64,000 nucleotides of DNA from Paractinoplanes atraurantiacus (GTDB taxonomy: Bacteria; Actinomycetota; Actinomycetes; Mycobacteriales; Micromonosporaceae): assembly GCF_900215205.1 (NCBI RefSeq), contig NZ_OBDY01000004.1, positions 230,348 to 294,347 on the forward strand. Direction: 5' to 3'. Of the stretch, positions 1 to 10,982 are shown piece by piece. The position numbers and the translations under genes are program-made. Position 1 is the first letter of the stretch, and each line of letters starts with the position of its first letter. The notes under the pieces are model-generated. The model made no database searches. It was not told the origin of the DNA and saw nothing but the letters and a program-made list of their open reading frames with translations.

Positions 1-1979
1 GCGCAGGTCGGGTCGAGGTCACCGACGTCGTTGCCGGTGGCCGGGATGACGTTCACGGTGTAGCTCGTGACCGCGCCTCCGCCCGTCGGCGGGTTCCAGG
101 CCAGGTCCACCTCGCCGCTTCGGACGAGGGTGACGGTCGGCGTGGAGGGCTTGCCGGGCGCGCTGGCCACGATCGGGTCGCTGTCGGCCCCGGTCGAGGT
201 GCCGGCGGTGTTGGTCGCGGTCACCGTGAAGGTGTACTCGGTCGCCGGGTCCAGGCCGGTGATGTCGCACTCGGTCGTGCCGACGACGACGTCGGCACAT
301 CCGAAGTTCTCGGGGCCGTCGTCCGACGTGGCCGTCACGTCGTAGGTCACGACCGTGCCGCCGGTGTTCGGCGGGTCCCAGGTGACCTTCACCTTGCTCT
401 CGGCATCGCCGAGGGCCGCGACCACGGTGCGCGGCACGCCCGGCTTGGACGGGGTGATCGCGTTGCTGTCGCCGGAGGCGGTCGCGCCCAGGTCACCGAC
501 CGCGGAGACCTGGAAGGTGTACTCGGTCGCCGGGTCCAGGCCGGTGATCTCGCACGAAGGGGTGGCGAGATCGGCGCCGCAGTCGTCCGCCTTGACGCCA
601 CCGGCCGGGGTGACCGTCACCGCGTAGCTGGTGAGCGTGCCACCGTCCGACGGCGCGTCCCAGGTCAGCTTGACCTTGCCGTTGGCGTTGCCGAGCGTCG
701 CGACCGGCGTGGAGGGCTGGCCCGGCAGCTCCGAGATGATCGGCGGGGTGCTCAGGCCCGAGGTCTGCTCACCGGCCGCGTTCTTGGCGGTGACCGTGAA
801 CTGGTAGGACTTGCCGTTCGCCAGGGAGTTGACCGTGCATTCGAACGTCCCCCCGAGCTCAGTGCAGACGTCGAGTGTCGACTGGTCGTCCGGCGAGAAG
901 CTCTTGACGATGTACTGGTCGACGGTTCCGCCGTCCGCGGGCGCCTCCCAGTAGACGAAGGCCTCGCCGGCCTCGTCGCCCAACTCCACCGACGGCGGCT
1001 CGGGCTTGCCCGGGAAGGCGGGCTTGATCGCGTCCGAGGCGTCACTTGCGGGCGAGGCGCCACCGGCGTCGCCGGTCGCCGTCACCTTGAACGTGTAGCT
1101 CGTCGCTCCGGTCAGGCCGGTGACGTTGCAGGTGGTGTCGTCCGGATCCACCGACGTGCAGCTTCCGGACGGGGTGCCGGCCACCGAGTAACCGGTGATC
1201 GCCTGGCCGCCGCTGGGCTTGTCCCACGTGACCGCCACCGAGCTGTCGCTCAGCCGCTCCACGGTGGGCTTGGCCGGCTTGTGCGGCGGGCCGGCGACCT
1301 TCGCGGTCGAGGCGGCGCTGACCAGCGAGCTGCCGGTGGTGCCGGCGGCGGTCGTCACGCCGTTGGCCTGCACCCGGAACGAGTAGGACGTGTCCGGGAC
1401 CAGGCCCTCGAAGTCGCAGTACGGGCTGCCGGACGGCGCCACCAGCGTGGCGCAGGTTCCGGTCAGGGGGTCGGCCGTATTGGCCGTGACCTTGTAGGAG
1501 GCGATGCCGGGGCCGGGGTCGCCCGGGGTCCACGACACCCGCATCTTGGTCGGGCTGTCCTGGTAGTTCGCGGTCACCCCGGTCGGCGCGGCCGGCGGTC
1601 CGGGCGTCACCGAGGAGGAGGTGGCCCCGCTCGAACAATCGGTGGCGGGCGCGGTCGTACACGCCACGACGGTCACCGTGTACGCGGTGAGAGCGGTGAG
1701 CCCGGTGATGGTGCAGGAGGTCTGCGACGTGGTGTCGCAGTAGGCCCCGCCGGGGCTGGCGGTCGCCCGGTAGCCGCCCACCGGCCCCGGGTTGGACGCG
1801 GTCCAGCTCACGAGGACGCTCCGGCGTCCCGCCGCGGCAGTGACCGCTCCCGGGTCCGGCGGAGCCGCCGAGGCCGGCGCGGGATTCGTCACGATCCCCG
1901 CCACCGACAGCAACGCGCTCGCGATCGCGAGCGCCCACCTGGAGTTTCGCCGCCTTCGGCGCGGCCCTTCTGCTTGCAC
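1..1979 (-). CDS. Secreted fibronectin type III repeat protein (3' end outside window)
   Basis: The minus strand encodes an N-terminal stretch with five consecutive arginines, a hydrophobic segment (ALAIASALLSVAGIV) and an Ala/Pro-rich cleavage region, so it looks exported. At least six complete fibronectin type III (FnIII) repeats and the start of a seventh follow, each about 90 residues with the typical GL-AT-YTF-V-A strand pattern (for example GLDPATEYTFTVTATN). Each repeat carries a pair of cysteines just before this motif, suggesting one disulfide per domain. The protein runs off the window at base 1, so any catalytic or anchoring C-terminus is unseen. The start is a GTG at 1979 preceded by GAGGG. 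An in-frame GTG at 1988 is the alternative. FnIII arrays of this kind occur in actinobacterial surface proteins and as linkers in secreted polysaccharide-degrading enzymes. Which of these applies here cannot be told. Confidence 0.85.
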   Translation of the reverse strand, partial: MQAEGPRRRRRNSRWALAIASALLSVAGIVTNPAPASAAPPDPGAVTAAAGRRSVLVSWTASNPGPVGGYRATASPGGAYCDTTSQTSCTITGLTALTAYTVTVVACTTAPATDCSSGATSSSVTPGPPAAPTGVTANYQDSPTKMRVSWTPGDPGPGIASYKVTANTADPLTGTCATLVAPSGSPYCDFEGLVPDTSYSFRVQANGVTTAAGTTGSSLVSAASTAKVAGPPHKPAKPTVERLSDSSVAVTWDKPSGGQAITGYSVAGTPSGSCTSVDPDDTTCNVTGLTGATSYTFKVTATGDAGGASPASDASDAIKPAFPGKPEPPSVELGDEAGEAFVYWEAPADGGTVDQYIVKSFSPDDQSTLDVCTELGGTFECTVNSLANGKSYQFTVTAKNAAGEQTSGLSTPPIISELPGQPSTPVATLGNANGKVKLTWDAPSDGGTLTSYAVTVTPAGGVKADDCGADLATPSCEITGLDPATEYTFQVSAVGDLGATASGDSNAITPSKPGVPRTVVAALGDAESKVKVTWDPPNTGGTVVTYDVTATSDDGPENFGCADVVVGTTECDITGLDPATEYTFTVTATNTAGTSTGADSDPIVASAPGKPSTPTVTLVRSGEVDLAWNPPTGGGAVTSYTVNVIPATGNDVGDLDPTC

Positions 1980-2119
1980 TGCCCTCACACCCCCGTGCTC
2001 GGTTCCGGCCACTGCTACCACCACAAGGTAGCTATTTCGGGGGTAAATAAGGGTGAAACGGGTTTATGGGGCCGATGCATCGCCGGGCGACCTGGTAGAG
2101 GGGCTGGCAGACTCCTCCC

Positions 2120-2524
2120 ATGCGCACTGAAGTGATCACGGTTCGGACCGGGAACCGGTCCGTCGTGCGGGACATCACGGCCGAGGCCGCGAAATTCTGC
2201 CAGTCCGAAGGGGACGGGCTGCTGCACGTCTTCGTCCCGCACGCGACGGCCGGCATCGCGATCATCGAGACGGGCGCCGGGTCGGATGACGACCTGCTGA
2301 CCGCCATCGACGATCTTCTGCCTGCTCAGGACAAGTGGCGGCACCGGCACGGGTCGCGCGGACATGGGCGCGACCACGTTCTGCCGGCCTGGATCCCGCC
2401 GTACGCCTCATTGCCCGTCATCAATGGCCGAATGGCCCTGGGAACGTGGCAGTCGGTCTGCCTGGTGGACACCAACGGAGACAATCCGGAGCGCCAGGTA
2501 CGGTTCAGTTTCCTGCCCGGGTAA
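2120..2524 (+). CDS. YjbQ/UPF0047 family protein
   Basis: This 134-residue protein has the length and full pattern of the YjbQ (UPF0047) family: an N-terminal beta strand region, the conserved VFVPHATAGIAI segment, an acidic middle section, RHRHGSRGHGRDH, and a C-terminal GTWQSVCLVDTNGD segment ending near the last strand. Members are small trimeric beta-rich proteins. Weak thiamine-phosphate synthase activity has been reported for some, but the physiological role is unsettled. The ATG lies about 140 bases from the divergent FnIII gene, so the two share an upstream region. The next gene, aceE, is on the same strand but separated by about 155 bases and probably has its own promoter. Confidence 0.88.
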   Translation: MRTEVITVRTGNRSVVRDITAEAAKFCQSEGDGLLHVFVPHATAGIAIIETGAGSDDDLLTAIDDLLPAQDKWRHRHGSRGHGRDHVLPAWIPPYASLPVINGRMALGTWQSVCLVDTNGDNPERQVRFSFLPG

Positions 2525-2680
2525 CGAAGGGTTCATGTTACTGATCAGTACGTGTGTCGCGCATCGCGTACCCGCACGGTAGGCGTGACGACGCACACTG
2601 CGAAGGGGCAGGATGGAGTTATTACCGCGCGACTCACACAATGGGCCGTTCGGTCCGACACCCGACCAAGAGGAATGCCT

Positions 2681-5419
2681 GTGGCCACGGAGCGCAAGCG
2701 CCCGGTGATCAGCGACGGCCTGCCGAGCCAGCTTCCGGACATCGACCCCGAAGAAACGAACGAGTGGGTCGAGTCCCTCGACGGAGTCATCGACGAGCGG
2801 GGCGCCAAGAGAGCCCGTTACGTTATGTTGCGCCTGCTCGAGCGGGCGCGGGAGCGACAGGTCGGCATCCCGCCCCTGACCTCCACCGACTACGTCAACA
2901 CGATCACGCCCGAGCGCGAGCCGTGGTTCCCCGGTGACGAGTTCGTCGAGCGCCGCATCCGCGCCTACATCCGGTGGAACGCCGCGATGCTGGTGCACCG
3001 CGCGCAGCGCCCCGAGATCGGCGTCGGCGGCCACATCTCGACGTACGCGTCGAGCGCCAGCCTCTACGAGGTCGGCATGAACCACTTCTTCCGCGGCAAG
3101 GACCACCCGGGCGGCGGCGACCACATCTTCTTCCAGGGCCACGCCTCCCCCGGCATGTACGCCCGGGCCTACATGGAGGGCCGGCTCTCCGAGAACGACC
3201 TGGACGGCTTCCGGCAGGAGCTGTCGCACCCGGGTGGCGGCCTCCCGTCGTACCCGCACCCCCGCCTGATGCCCAACTTCTGGGAGTTCCCCACGGTCAG
3301 CATGGGCCTCGGCCCGCTGAACGCGATCTACCAGGCGCGGTACAACCGTTACCTGCACAACCGCGGCATCAAGGACACCAGCCAGCAGCACACCTGGGCG
3401 TTCCTGGGCGACGGCGAGATGGACGAGGTCGAGTCGCTCGGCGCGATCGGCCTGGCCGCCCGCGAGGAGCTCGACAACCTCACCTTCGTCATCAACTGCA
3501 ACCTGCAGCGTCTCGACGGCCCGGTGCGGGGCAACGGCAAGATCATCCAGCAGCTGGAGTCGTTCTTCCGCGGCGCCGGCTGGAACGTCATCAAGGTCGT
3601 CTGGGGCCGCGAGTGGGACCCGCTGCTCGCCGCCGACAGCGACGGCGCGCTGGTCAACCTCATGAACGTCACGCCCGACGGTGACTACCAGACCTACAAG
3701 GGCGAGTCCGGCGCGTACGTGCGTGAGCACTTCTTCGGCCGTGACCCGCGCACCCGCAAGCTGGTCGAGCACCTGTCGGACGACGAGATCTGGAACCTCA
3801 AGCGCGGCGGCCACGACTACCGCAAGCTGTACGCGGCGTACAAGGCGGCCATGGAGCACACCGGCCAGCCGACCGTGATCCTCGCCAAGACGATCAAGGG
3901 CTGGACGCTGGGCTCGCACTTCGAGGCGCGCAACGCGACCCACCAGATGAAGAAGCTGACCCTGGACGACCTCAAGGGCTTCCGGGACCGGCTCTACCTC
4001 GACATCAGCGACAAGCAGCTCGAGGACAACCCGTACCTCCCGCCGTACTACCACCCCGGCGAGAAGTCCGACGAGATGCAGTACATGCTGGAGCGCCGGC
4101 GCGAGCTCGGCGGTTCGATCCCGAGTCGCCGTACGAAGGGAAAGATCCTCCAGATCCCCGACTCGAAGGCGTTCGGCGACGTCAAGCGGGGCAGCGGCAA
4201 GCAGAAGATCGCCACCACGATGGCCTTCGTGCGCCTGCTCAAGGACCTCATGAAGGACAAGGAGTTCGGCGCCCGGTGGGTGCCGATCATCCCGGACGAG
4301 GCCCGCACGTTCGGCATGGACTCGCTCTTCCCGACCAAGAAGATCTACAACCCGCACGGCCAGACCTACACGTCGGTCGACCGGGAGCTCTTCCTGTCGT
4401 ACAAGGAGGCGACCAACGGCCAGATCCTGCACGAGGGGATCAACGAGGCCGGGTCGACCGCGAGCTTCATCGCCGCCGGCACGTCGTACGCGACGCACGA
4501 CGAGCCGATGATCCCGCTGTACATCTTCTACTCGATGTTCGGCTTCCAGCGGACCGCCGACGAGTTCTGGGCGGCCGCCGACCAGATGACCCGCGGCTTC
4601 CTGCTCGGCGCCACCGCCGGCCGCACCACGCTCAACGGTGAGGGCCTGCAGCACGAGGACGGCCACTCGCTGCTGATCGCGGCGACGAACCCGGCCGTCG
4701 TGGCCTACGACCCGGCGTACGCGTTCGAGATCGCGCACATCGTCGAGGACGGCCTGCACCGCATGTACGGCGAGAAGCAGGAGAACGTCTTCTACTACCT
4801 CACCGTCTACAACGAGCCGGCCATCCAGCCGGCCGAGCCGGCCAACCTCGACCGGGAGGGCCTACTCAAGGGCATCTACCGGTACGCCGAGGCGCCGCAG
4901 ACCACCGGCGCCAAGGCCCAGCTGCTGGCCTCCGGCACCGGCCTGCCCTGGGCTCTCAAGGCCCAGCAGCTGCTGGCCGAGGACTGGGGCGTGTCGGCCG
5001 ACGTCTGGTCGGTGACCTCGTGGACCGAGCTGCGCCGCGACGCCATCGAGGCCGAGGAGCACAACCTGCTCAACCCCGGTGACCAGCCGCGCAAGCCGTA
5101 CATCCAGGAGAAGCTGGAAGGCACCGACGGACCGGTCGTCGCGGTCAGCGACTACATGCGGGCCGTGCCCGACCTGATCTCGCGCTGGGTGCCGAACGAC
5201 TACACGTCGCTGGGCACCGACGGCTTCGGCATGAGCGACACGCGGCACGCGCTGCGCCGCCACTTCCACGTGGACGGCGAGTCGGTCGCGGTGGCCACGC
5301 TGCGCCAGCTCGCGCTGCGCGGCAAGGTGCCGTCGCACGTTCCGGCCGAGGCGGCCAAGAAGTACGCGATCGACGACGTGAACGCGGCGCCGGTCGGCGA
5401 GACCGGCGGCGACAGCTAA
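2681..5419 (+). CDS. aceE: Pyruvate dehydrogenase E1 component, homodimeric AceE type
   Basis: The 912-residue product matches the single-chain (homodimeric) E1 of the pyruvate dehydrogenase complex, which decarboxylates pyruvate with thiamine diphosphate and passes the acetyl group to the lipoyl E2. The thiamine-binding GDG motif ([12 protein letters not shown]) is near residue 244, followed by the N of [11 protein letters not shown]. The N-terminal [10 protein letters not shown] and the [11 protein letters not shown] segment are typical of actinobacterial AceE. The GTG at 2681 is chosen because an AGAGGA ribosome site sits six bases upstream; an ATG at 2675 is in frame but overlaps that site. 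No E2 or E3 gene is adjacent, as is usual in actinobacteria. A strong hairpin follows the stop codon. In Streptomyces aceE also lies near the fab operon, so this is conserved neighbourhood (from memory). Confidence 0.97.
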   Translation: MATERKRPVISDGLPSQLPDIDPEETNEWVESLDGVIDERGAKRARYVMLRLLERARERQVGIPPLTSTDYVNTITPEREPWFPGDEFVERRIRAYIRWNAAMLVHRAQRPEIGVGGHISTYASSASLYEVGMNHFFRGKDHPGGGDHIFFQGHASPGMYARAYMEGRLSENDLDGFRQELSHPGGGLPSYPHPRLMPNFWEFPTVSMGLGPLNAIYQARYNRYLHNRGIKDTSQQHTWAFLGDGEMDEVESLGAIGLAAREELDNLTFVINCNLQRLDGPVRGNGKIIQQLESFFRGAGWNVIKVVWGREWDPLLAADSDGALVNLMNVTPDGDYQTYKGESGAYVREHFFGRDPRTRKLVEHLSDDEIWNLKRGGHDYRKLYAAYKAAMEHTGQPTVILAKTIKGWTLGSHFEARNATHQMKKLTLDDLKGFRDRLYLDISDKQLEDNPYLPPYYHPGEKSDEMQYMLERRRELGGSIPSRRTKGKILQIPDSKAFGDVKRGSGKQKIATTMAFVRLLKDLMKDKEFGARWVPIIPDEARTFGMDSLFPTKKIYNPHGQTYTSVDRELFLSYKEATNGQILHEGINEAGSTASFIAAGTSYATHDEPMIPLYIFYSMFGFQRTADEFWAAADQMTRGFLLGATAGRTTLNGEGLQHEDGHSLLIAATNPAVVAYDPAYAFEIAHIVEDGLHRMYGEKQENVFYYLTVYNEPAIQPAEPANLDREGLLKGIYRYAEAPQTTGAKAQLLASGTGLPWALKAQQLLAEDWGVSADVWSVTSWTELRRDAIEAEEHNLLNPGDQPRKPYIQEKLEGTDGPVVAVSDYMRAVPDLISRWVPNDYTSLGTDGFGMSDTRHALRRHFHVDGESVAVATLRQLALRGKVPSHVPAEAAKKYAIDDVNAAPVGETGGDS

Positions 5420-5432
5420 AGCCGATCTTTGA

Positions 5433-5466
5433 GAGCCGGACCATCCCGTACGGGGTGGTCCGGCTC
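5433..5466 (+). terminator. Hairpin terminator after aceE
   Basis: GAGCCGGACCA (5433-5443) pairs perfectly with TGGTCCGGCTC (5456-5466). The intervening CCCGTACGGG can extend the stem almost to the tip. There is no T-run, which is common for actinobacterial terminators. It lies between aceE and the chemoreceptor gene and probably separates their transcripts. Confidence 0.75.
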
Positions 5467-5510
5467 AGTCGTTCCCGGAACGTGCCGATGGGTACGGAGT
5501 GGGACGCGGC

Positions 5511-7622
5511 ATGCAGATCAGTCACAAGCTCCTCGCTCTGGGCCTGGGCGGGGTGATCGGCACCGCCGGCGTCCTCGTGCTGGTGGGCGCCTGGAAGAGC
5601 GGCGATTTCGCCGAGAGCACCGAGACGCAGGTGGTCGCACAGAACGAGGCGAACCTGAAACAGATCACCAGTGACGTCACCACGCTGGTGTCGTCGGTCG
5701 GTGACGAGGTGCAGAACAGCGTCGACGTCTCGATGAACGCCGCCGACAAGCTGCTGGCCCTGCGCGGCGGCGTCTCCTTCTCGGACCGGACCGCGACCTG
5801 GACCGCCACCAACCAGGTCACGAGCGCCAAGACGTCGGTCACGCTGCCCCGGATGCTGGTCGGCGGCACCTGGCTCGGGCAGAACAAGAACCTGAAGGTC
5901 ACCACGCCCTTCGTGGACGACGCGGCGTCGGTCTCGGGCGCCGTGGTCACCATCTTCCAGCGCATGAACACCGCCGGCGACCTGCTGCGGGTGGGCACGA
6001 CCGTCAAGGCGGCCAGCGGCAGCCGGGCCATCGGCACTTACATCCCGGCCACCTCGGACGGCAAGGCGAACGCCGTGGCCGCCGCCATCAAGTCCGGCAA
6101 GTCGTACCGGGGCGTGGCCAAGGTGGTCGACACCTGGTACATCACGGCCTACGACCCGATCAAGGACGCCTCGGGCGCGGTGGTCGGCTCCCTGTTCGCC
6201 GGCATCCCGCAGACGGACGCGCTGGAGAACCTGACGGCGGCGGTCTCCGCGGGCTCGTTCGGCCAGAACGGCTGGGCCACCGTCTTCAGCACCTCGGCGG
6301 CCGACGCGGGCCGGGTCGTCGCCTCCAGCATCGAGGGCGCCACCGACAGCGTCACCATCGACTCGGCCGACGCGAACGGCGCCAAGTACGTGTCGGAGAT
6401 CGTGGCCAAGGCGCCGACCCTGGAGGACGACGCGACCTGGACCACGACCTACAAGCTGCCGGGCTCGTCGGGGGCCGAGGCCGGGTCGACCACCACCACT
6501 GTCGCCTATTACGCGCCGTATTCGTGGGCCATCGCGATCGGCGGCTACGACGCCGACTCGGCCGGGCCGATCAACGCGGTCCGCGACGGCCGCCGGACGA
6601 TGCTGGTGGCTTTCGTGATCGCGGCGATCCTGCTCGCGGTGGTCGGCGGCCTGGTGGCGGCGACCATGGCCCGGCGCATCGCGGGCCGGCTGGCCGGTCT
6701 GACCGGCGGCCTGGCCCGGCTGGCCAAGCGGGACCTGACCGTTGTCGTGCCGGTCGACGGCAAGGACGAGATCGCGGTCGCCTCGGCCGAGCTGAACACC
6801 GCCGTGGGTGAGCTGCGCACGGTGATGGTCGAGGTCACCGCCGCCTCGCACGAGGTGGCCGGCACGGCCCGGCAGGTGGCCGCGACCGGTGGCGAGTTGG
6901 CCGGCTCGGCCGACGAGGCGGCCACCCGGGCCGGGCACGTCAACGTGGCCGCCGAGGGCGTCTCGCACGTCGTGCAGACGGTCGCGGCCGGCGCCGAGGA
7001 GATGGGCGCGTCGATCTCCGAGATCTCGAACAACGCCCAGGACGCGGCCCAGGCCGGCCGGGACGGCGTCGGGCTGACCGCGGCCGCGGCCGGCGTCATC
7101 GGCGAGCTGCGCACCTCGACCGCGGCCATCGCCGACGTGGTGCGGCTGATCGCGAGCATCGCCGAGCAGACCAACCTGCTGGCCCTGAACGCGACGATCG
7201 AGGCGGCCCGGGCCGGTGAGACCGGCAAGGGCTTCGCGGTGGTCGCGGGCGAGGTCAAGGAGCTTGCGCAGGAGACCGCGCGGGCCACCGAGGACGTGAC
7301 CTCGCGGGTGCAGGCGATCGAGAGCGACACCAGCCGGGCGGTCGACGCGATCGAGGCCATCACGGCCCGGATCGCGCAGGTGAACGACTATCAGACGGCG
7401 ATCGCGGCCGCGGTCGAGGAGCAGGCCGCGACCACGGCCGAGATGGCGCGCAACATCTCCGAGGTCGCCTCCGGCAGCCGGGACATCGCCGAGGGCATCG
7501 GCGTGGTCAGCGGCGCGGTCGACGGCACCCGGGCGTCGGTGGCGGTGTCGCACCAGGCGGCCGACGAGCTCGACGCGACCGCCCGCAAGCTGACCGGCCT
7601 GGTCGACCGCTTCACCGTGTAG
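5511..7622 (+). CDS. Methyl-accepting chemotaxis protein with Cache-type sensor
   Basis: The 703-residue protein has a first membrane helix at about residues 8-28, an extracytoplasmic sensor region of roughly 330 residues resembling Cache folds (including a [20 protein letters not shown] segment), and a second helix at about 363-386. A HAMP linker and a signalling domain follow, with the hallmark hairpin-tip region [19 protein letters not shown] at about residue 552. It would relay an external signal to CheA/CheW. No che or flagellar genes are in this window. The ATG at 5511 is favoured because GGAGTGGGA lies just upstream; a GTG at 5499 is also in frame. Chemoreceptors in this kind of actinobacterium fit motile zoospores (inference). 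The C-terminus ends shortly after the signalling domain, without a CheR-tethering pentapeptide. Confidence 0.93.
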   Translation: MQISHKLLALGLGGVIGTAGVLVLVGAWKSGDFAESTETQVVAQNEANLKQITSDVTTLVSSVGDEVQNSVDVSMNAADKLLALRGGVSFSDRTATWTATNQVTSAKTSVTLPRMLVGGTWLGQNKNLKVTTPFVDDAASVSGAVVTIFQRMNTAGDLLRVGTTVKAASGSRAIGTYIPATSDGKANAVAAAIKSGKSYRGVAKVVDTWYITAYDPIKDASGAVVGSLFAGIPQTDALENLTAAVSAGSFGQNGWATVFSTSAADAGRVVASSIEGATDSVTIDSADANGAKYVSEIVAKAPTLEDDATWTTTYKLPGSSGAEAGSTTTTVAYYAPYSWAIAIGGYDADSAGPINAVRDGRRTMLVAFVIAAILLAVVGGLVAATMARRIAGRLAGLTGGLARLAKRDLTVVVPVDGKDEIAVASAELNTAVGELRTVMVEVTAASHEVAGTARQVAATGGELAGSADEAATRAGHVNVAAEGVSHVVQTVAAGAEEMGASISEISNNAQDAAQAGRDGVGLTAAAAGVIGELRTSTAAIADVVRLIASIAEQTNLLALNATIEAARAGETGKGFAVVAGEVKELAQETARATEDVTSRVQAIESDTSRAVDAIEAITARIAQVNDYQTAIAAAVEEQAATTAEMARNISEVASGSRDIAEGIGVVSGAVDGTRASVAVSHQAADELDATARKLTGLVDRFTV

Positions 7623-7626
7623 AGGA

Positions 7627-8160
7627 TCAGGCCGGCACGTACGTCAGCACGTCGACGCCGGTCTTGGTCTGCCAGGTGCCGGTGAGCGACAGCGCGATCT
7701 TGGTGCCGGGCTCCCACAGCTTGCGGCCTTCGCCCTGCACCACGGGGTAGATCATGATCCGGTACTCGTCGATCAGGTTGTGCCGGGTCAGGTAGTTGAC
7801 CAGATCGGCGCTGCCGTTGATCAGCAGGTTGGCCGGCTCGTCCTTGAGCGCCCGGACCGCGTCGGCCACCTCGCCACGAAGGAAGGTCGCGTTCCACTCG
7901 GGCTCGGTCAGCGTGGTGGTGGCGACGTGCTTGGGCATCGCGTTCATCTTGACGCCGAAGTGGCCGGTCGCCTCCTCCATCTGGGGCCAGGCGGCCTTGA
8001 AGCCCTCGTACGTCTTGCGGCCCAGCAACAGGGCGTCGGCCTCGCGCAGGTTCGCGTCCTGCCAGCTGCCGAGCTCGTCGTTGAAGTACGGCCCGCTCCA
8101 GGACGGCTCCTCGAAGACGCCGTCGAGGGTCACGTACTCCACCGCCACGATCCTGCCCAT
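7627..8160 (-). CDS. Dihydrofolate reductase family (RibD C-terminal-like) protein
   Basis: This 177-residue protein has the RibD C-terminal/DHFR-like fold pattern: VEYVTLDGVFEEP near the N-terminus, DALLLGRKTYEGF around residue 43, LLINGSADLVNYL around residue 112 and IYPVVQGEGRKLW near residue 137. Such proteins are NAD(P)H-dependent reductases of unsettled substrate, distinct from the folA housekeeping enzyme. It is convergent with the chemoreceptor, with only four bases between stop codons. Its 114-base upstream region is shared with the divergent MFS gene, which may point to co-regulation. Confidence 0.88.
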   Translation of the reverse strand: MGRIVAVEYVTLDGVFEEPSWSGPYFNDELGSWQDANLREADALLLGRKTYEGFKAAWPQMEEATGHFGVKMNAMPKHVATTTLTEPEWNATFLRGEVADAVRALKDEPANLLINGSADLVNYLTRHNLIDEYRIMIYPVVQGEGRKLWEPGTKIALSLTGTWQTKTGVDVLTYVPA

Positions 8161-8274
8161 CAGAACACCCCTAATCTCTTATTGCGACCGGATGACCACT
8201 TTCCGTAGGCTCTCTTCCCAGGGGATCGTTGATCCTCTAACCTCCGAGGAACTTTCACCTTTCGAGGAGGCCGG

Positions 8275-9516
8275 ATGGCCGTCGCGCACGAAGCCACGGC
8301 CCTCGCCGAGCCTACGGTCCCGGTCCGCCGATCCTGGATCGGCCTGCTGTTCGCGGCCAACCTCGGTCTTTGGATGGCGTGTTACACCCCCATCCAGGTG
8401 CTGCTGCCGGAGCAGGTCGCCGAGCTCACCAAGGACAACAAGGAGCTGTGGCTCGGCCTGGTGACCGGCATCGGCGCGCTGGTCGCCGTGATCATCGCCC
8501 CGCTGGCCGGCGCGCTCTCCGACCGCACCCGGCTCAAGCTGTTCGGCCGCTCCTACGGCCGCCGGCACGTCTGGACCCTCGGCGGCGTCATCCTCACCGT
8601 GCTCTCGCTGTCGGTGCTGGCCGAGGCGCCCAACCTGCTGACCGTCACGCTGGCCTGGGCGGCCGCGCAGGTCGGCATCAACGTCATGCTGGCCTCACTG
8701 ACCGCCGCCGTGCCCGACCGGGTGCCGGTGGTCCAGCGCGGCCTGGTCTCCGGCTGGATCGGCATGCCGCAGGCGCTCGGCCTGGTGCTCGGGGCCATCC
8801 TGGTCACCGCGGTCGTCACCGACATCGGGCCCGGCTACATCGTGCTGGCGTTCGGGCTGGTCGCCCTCTCGGCCCCGTTCGCGCTGCTCACCCGGGACGA
8901 GCCGCTGCCCGAGGGCCACCGGGTCAAGGCGACGTGGCGGCTCGACCTGCGCGGCAACCCCGACTTCGCCTGGGCCTTCGGCACCCGCTTCCTGGTGCAG
9001 CTGGGCAACGCGCTGGGCACGCTCTACCTGCTGTACTTCCTGACCGACGCGGTGAAGCTGGACGATCCGGACACCGGCCTGCTGATCATGATCCTGCTCT
9101 ACACGGTCGGGATGATCGCGACGGCGATGGTCGGCGGCCACCTCTCCGACAAGCTCGGGCGCCGCAAGATCTTCGTGATCTGGTCCGGCGTGCTGATCGC
9201 CATCGCGGCCACCCTGCTGGCCATCTGGCCGACCTGGGGAGTCTCGATGGTCGCGGCCCTGCTCTTCGGCGCCGGCTACGGCGTCTACCTGGCCGTCGAC
9301 ACCGCCCTGATCACCCAGGTGCTGCCGGCCGCCACCGACCGGGCCAAGGACCTGGGCGTCATCAACATCGCCAGCGCCGCGCCCCAGGCCATCGGCCCGG
9401 CCATCTCGGCGCCGATCGTGACCCACCTGGGTGGCTATCCGGCGCTGTTCGCCCTGACCGCGATCGTCACGATCCTCGGAGCGGTGGCGGTGGTGAAAAT
9501 CCGCTCGGTGCCCTAG
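8275..9516 (+). CDS. Major facilitator superfamily transporter
   Basis: The 413-residue protein has about 12 hydrophobic segments and the MFS loop motif between helices 2 and 3 (GALSDRTRLKLFGRSYGRR), with a second copy between helices 8 and 9 (GGHLSDKLGRRK). The sequence style resembles sugar or glycoside carriers of the MFS, but the substrate cannot be read from it. The ATG is well supported by a GAGGAGG site a few bases upstream. The stop is 13 bases before the gltX start, so the two may be co-transcribed, although gltX is a housekeeping gene. Confidence 0.9.
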   Translation: MAVAHEATALAEPTVPVRRSWIGLLFAANLGLWMACYTPIQVLLPEQVAELTKDNKELWLGLVTGIGALVAVIIAPLAGALSDRTRLKLFGRSYGRRHVWTLGGVILTVLSLSVLAEAPNLLTVTLAWAAAQVGINVMLASLTAAVPDRVPVVQRGLVSGWIGMPQALGLVLGAILVTAVVTDIGPGYIVLAFGLVALSAPFALLTRDEPLPEGHRVKATWRLDLRGNPDFAWAFGTRFLVQLGNALGTLYLLYFLTDAVKLDDPDTGLLIMILLYTVGMIATAMVGGHLSDKLGRRKIFVIWSGVLIAIAATLLAIWPTWGVSMVAALLFGAGYGVYLAVDTALITQVLPAATDRAKDLGVINIASAAPQAIGPAISAPIVTHLGGYPALFALTAIVTILGAVAVVKIRSVP

Positions 9517-9529
9517 GTACCCTTGACCC

Positions 9530-10936
9530 GTGACTGTACGAGTACGCTTCGCCCCCTCTCCGACCGGCATGTTCCACGTCGGCGGCGCGCGCTCCGCGCT
9601 GCAGAACTGGATCTACGCCAAGCAGCACGACGGTGTCTTCGTGCTGCGGATCGAGGACACCGACGCCGCCCGCAACCGTCCCGAGTGGACCGAGGGCATC
9701 ATCTCGGCGCTCGACTGGATCGGCATCGAGCGCGGCACGTACGAAGGCCCGTACTTCCAGTCCTCCTACGCGCAGGACCACACCGCCGCCGCCACCCGCC
9801 TCTACGGCGAGGGCAAGGCGTACTACTGCGACTGCAAGCGTGAGGACGTCATCGCCCGCACCGGCAACCAGCACACCGGCTACGACGGCTTCTGCCGCGA
9901 CCGGGCGCTCGGGCCGGGCGAGGGCCGCGCGCTGCGCTTCCGCACCCCCGACGAGGGCGAGACCGTCGTCGAGGACATCGTGCGGGGCAAGCCCACCTTC
10001 GAGAACAAGCTGATGGAAGACTTCGTCATCGCCCGCAGCGACGGCTCGGCCGTCTTCCTGCTGGCCAACGTCGTCGACGACATGACCATGGGGATCACCC
10101 ACGTCATCCGGGCCGAGGAGCACCTGCCCAACACGCCCAAGCAGCAGCTGCTGTGGGAGGCGCTCGGGCACACCCCGCCGATCTGGGGCCACGTGCCGGT
10201 CATCGTCAACGAGAAGCGGCAGAAACTCTCCAAGCGCCGCGACAAGGTGGCCCTGGAGAGCTACCGCGACGAGGGCTACCTGGCCGCCGCCATGAAGAAC
10301 TACCTGATGCTGCTCGGCTGGGCGCCCTCGGGCGACCGCGAGATCGTGCCGTGGCAGGTCATCGAGGACGAGTACCGCCTCGAGGAGGTCAACCACGCCC
10401 CCGCGTTCTTCGACGTCAAGAAGCTGCGGGCCTTCAACGGCGACTACATCCGGGCGCTCGACGTGCAGGAGTTCATCCAGTGCTGCACGCCCTGGCTGAG
10501 CGGCACCGACACGATCCCGGCCCCGCCGTGGGAGCCGTCGGCCTTCGACGCCGAGGTCTTCACCGCGGTCGCCCCGCTGGCGCAGACCCGCATCGCGGTG
10601 CTGTCGGAGATCGTGGACTATGTCGACTTCTTCTTCCTCCCCGAGCCCAAGATCGACGAGGCGTCGTGGGCCAAGGCGATGAAGGAGGGCGCGGCCGACA
10701 TCCTCGACGCCACCGCGGCCGCCTTCGAGGCGCTCGAGGAGTGGTCGGCCGAGCCGCTGAAGGCCGCCCTCGAGGAGGTCGGGCTGGCCCGTGAGCTCAA
10801 GCTGGGCAAGACCCAGGCGCCGGTACGGGTGGCGGTCACCGGCCGTTCCGTCGGCCTGCCGCTCTTCGAGTCGATCGAGGTGCTGGGCCGCGAGCGGACC
10901 CTGGCGCGTCTGCGCGCGGCACGCGCACGCTTGTAA
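9530..10936 (+). CDS. gltX: Glutamyl-tRNA synthetase
   Basis: The 468-residue class I synthetase has the variant HIGH motif HVGGA at residues 16-20 within [17 protein letters not shown] and KLSKR near residue 232. It also has the zinc-binding pattern C100-x-C102...Y118-x3-C122. The length is normal for bacterial GluRS. It charges tRNA-Glu and, in actinobacteria that use GatCAB, usually also tRNA-Gln. The start is a GTG (GTGACTGTACGAG) lying 13 bases after the MFS stop. A perfect 13-bp hairpin follows, so gltX ends its transcript. Confidence 0.97.
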   Translation: MTVRVRFAPSPTGMFHVGGARSALQNWIYAKQHDGVFVLRIEDTDAARNRPEWTEGIISALDWIGIERGTYEGPYFQSSYAQDHTAAATRLYGEGKAYYCDCKREDVIARTGNQHTGYDGFCRDRALGPGEGRALRFRTPDEGETVVEDIVRGKPTFENKLMEDFVIARSDGSAVFLLANVVDDMTMGITHVIRAEEHLPNTPKQQLLWEALGHTPPIWGHVPVIVNEKRQKLSKRRDKVALESYRDEGYLAAAMKNYLMLLGWAPSGDREIVPWQVIEDEYRLEEVNHAPAFFDVKKLRAFNGDYIRALDVQEFIQCCTPWLSGTDTIPAPPWEPSAFDAEVFTAVAPLAQTRIAVLSEIVDYVDFFFLPEPKIDEASWAKAMKEGAADILDATAAAFEALEEWSAEPLKAALEEVGLARELKLGKTQAPVRVAVTGRSVGLPLFESIEVLGRERTLARLRAARARL

Positions 10937-10952
10937 CACAATTTGATCTCAG

Positions 10953-10982
10953 ATGTGGCCCGGTCGAGTGACCGGGCCACAT
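10953..10982 (+). terminator. Hairpin terminator after gltX
   Basis: ATGTGGCCCGGTC (10953-10965) and GACCGGGCCACAT (10970-10982) form a perfect 13-bp stem with a four-base GAGT loop, 17 bases after the gltX stop. Only scattered T residues follow. Confidence 0.85.

Noticed and set aside
1281-2135. Plus-strand open frames across the FnIII gene
   Set aside because: The minus strand shows repeated FnIII domains with a signal peptide; the plus frames are shadows.
2408-4759. A 783-codon open frame on the minus strand across aceE, and similar long antisense frames over the chemoreceptor (5145-7553) and gltX (9467-10939)
   Set aside because: They are mirror frames caused by the high GC of real genes on the other strand; their translations are Arg/Val/Gly/Asp-rich low complexity with no motifs.
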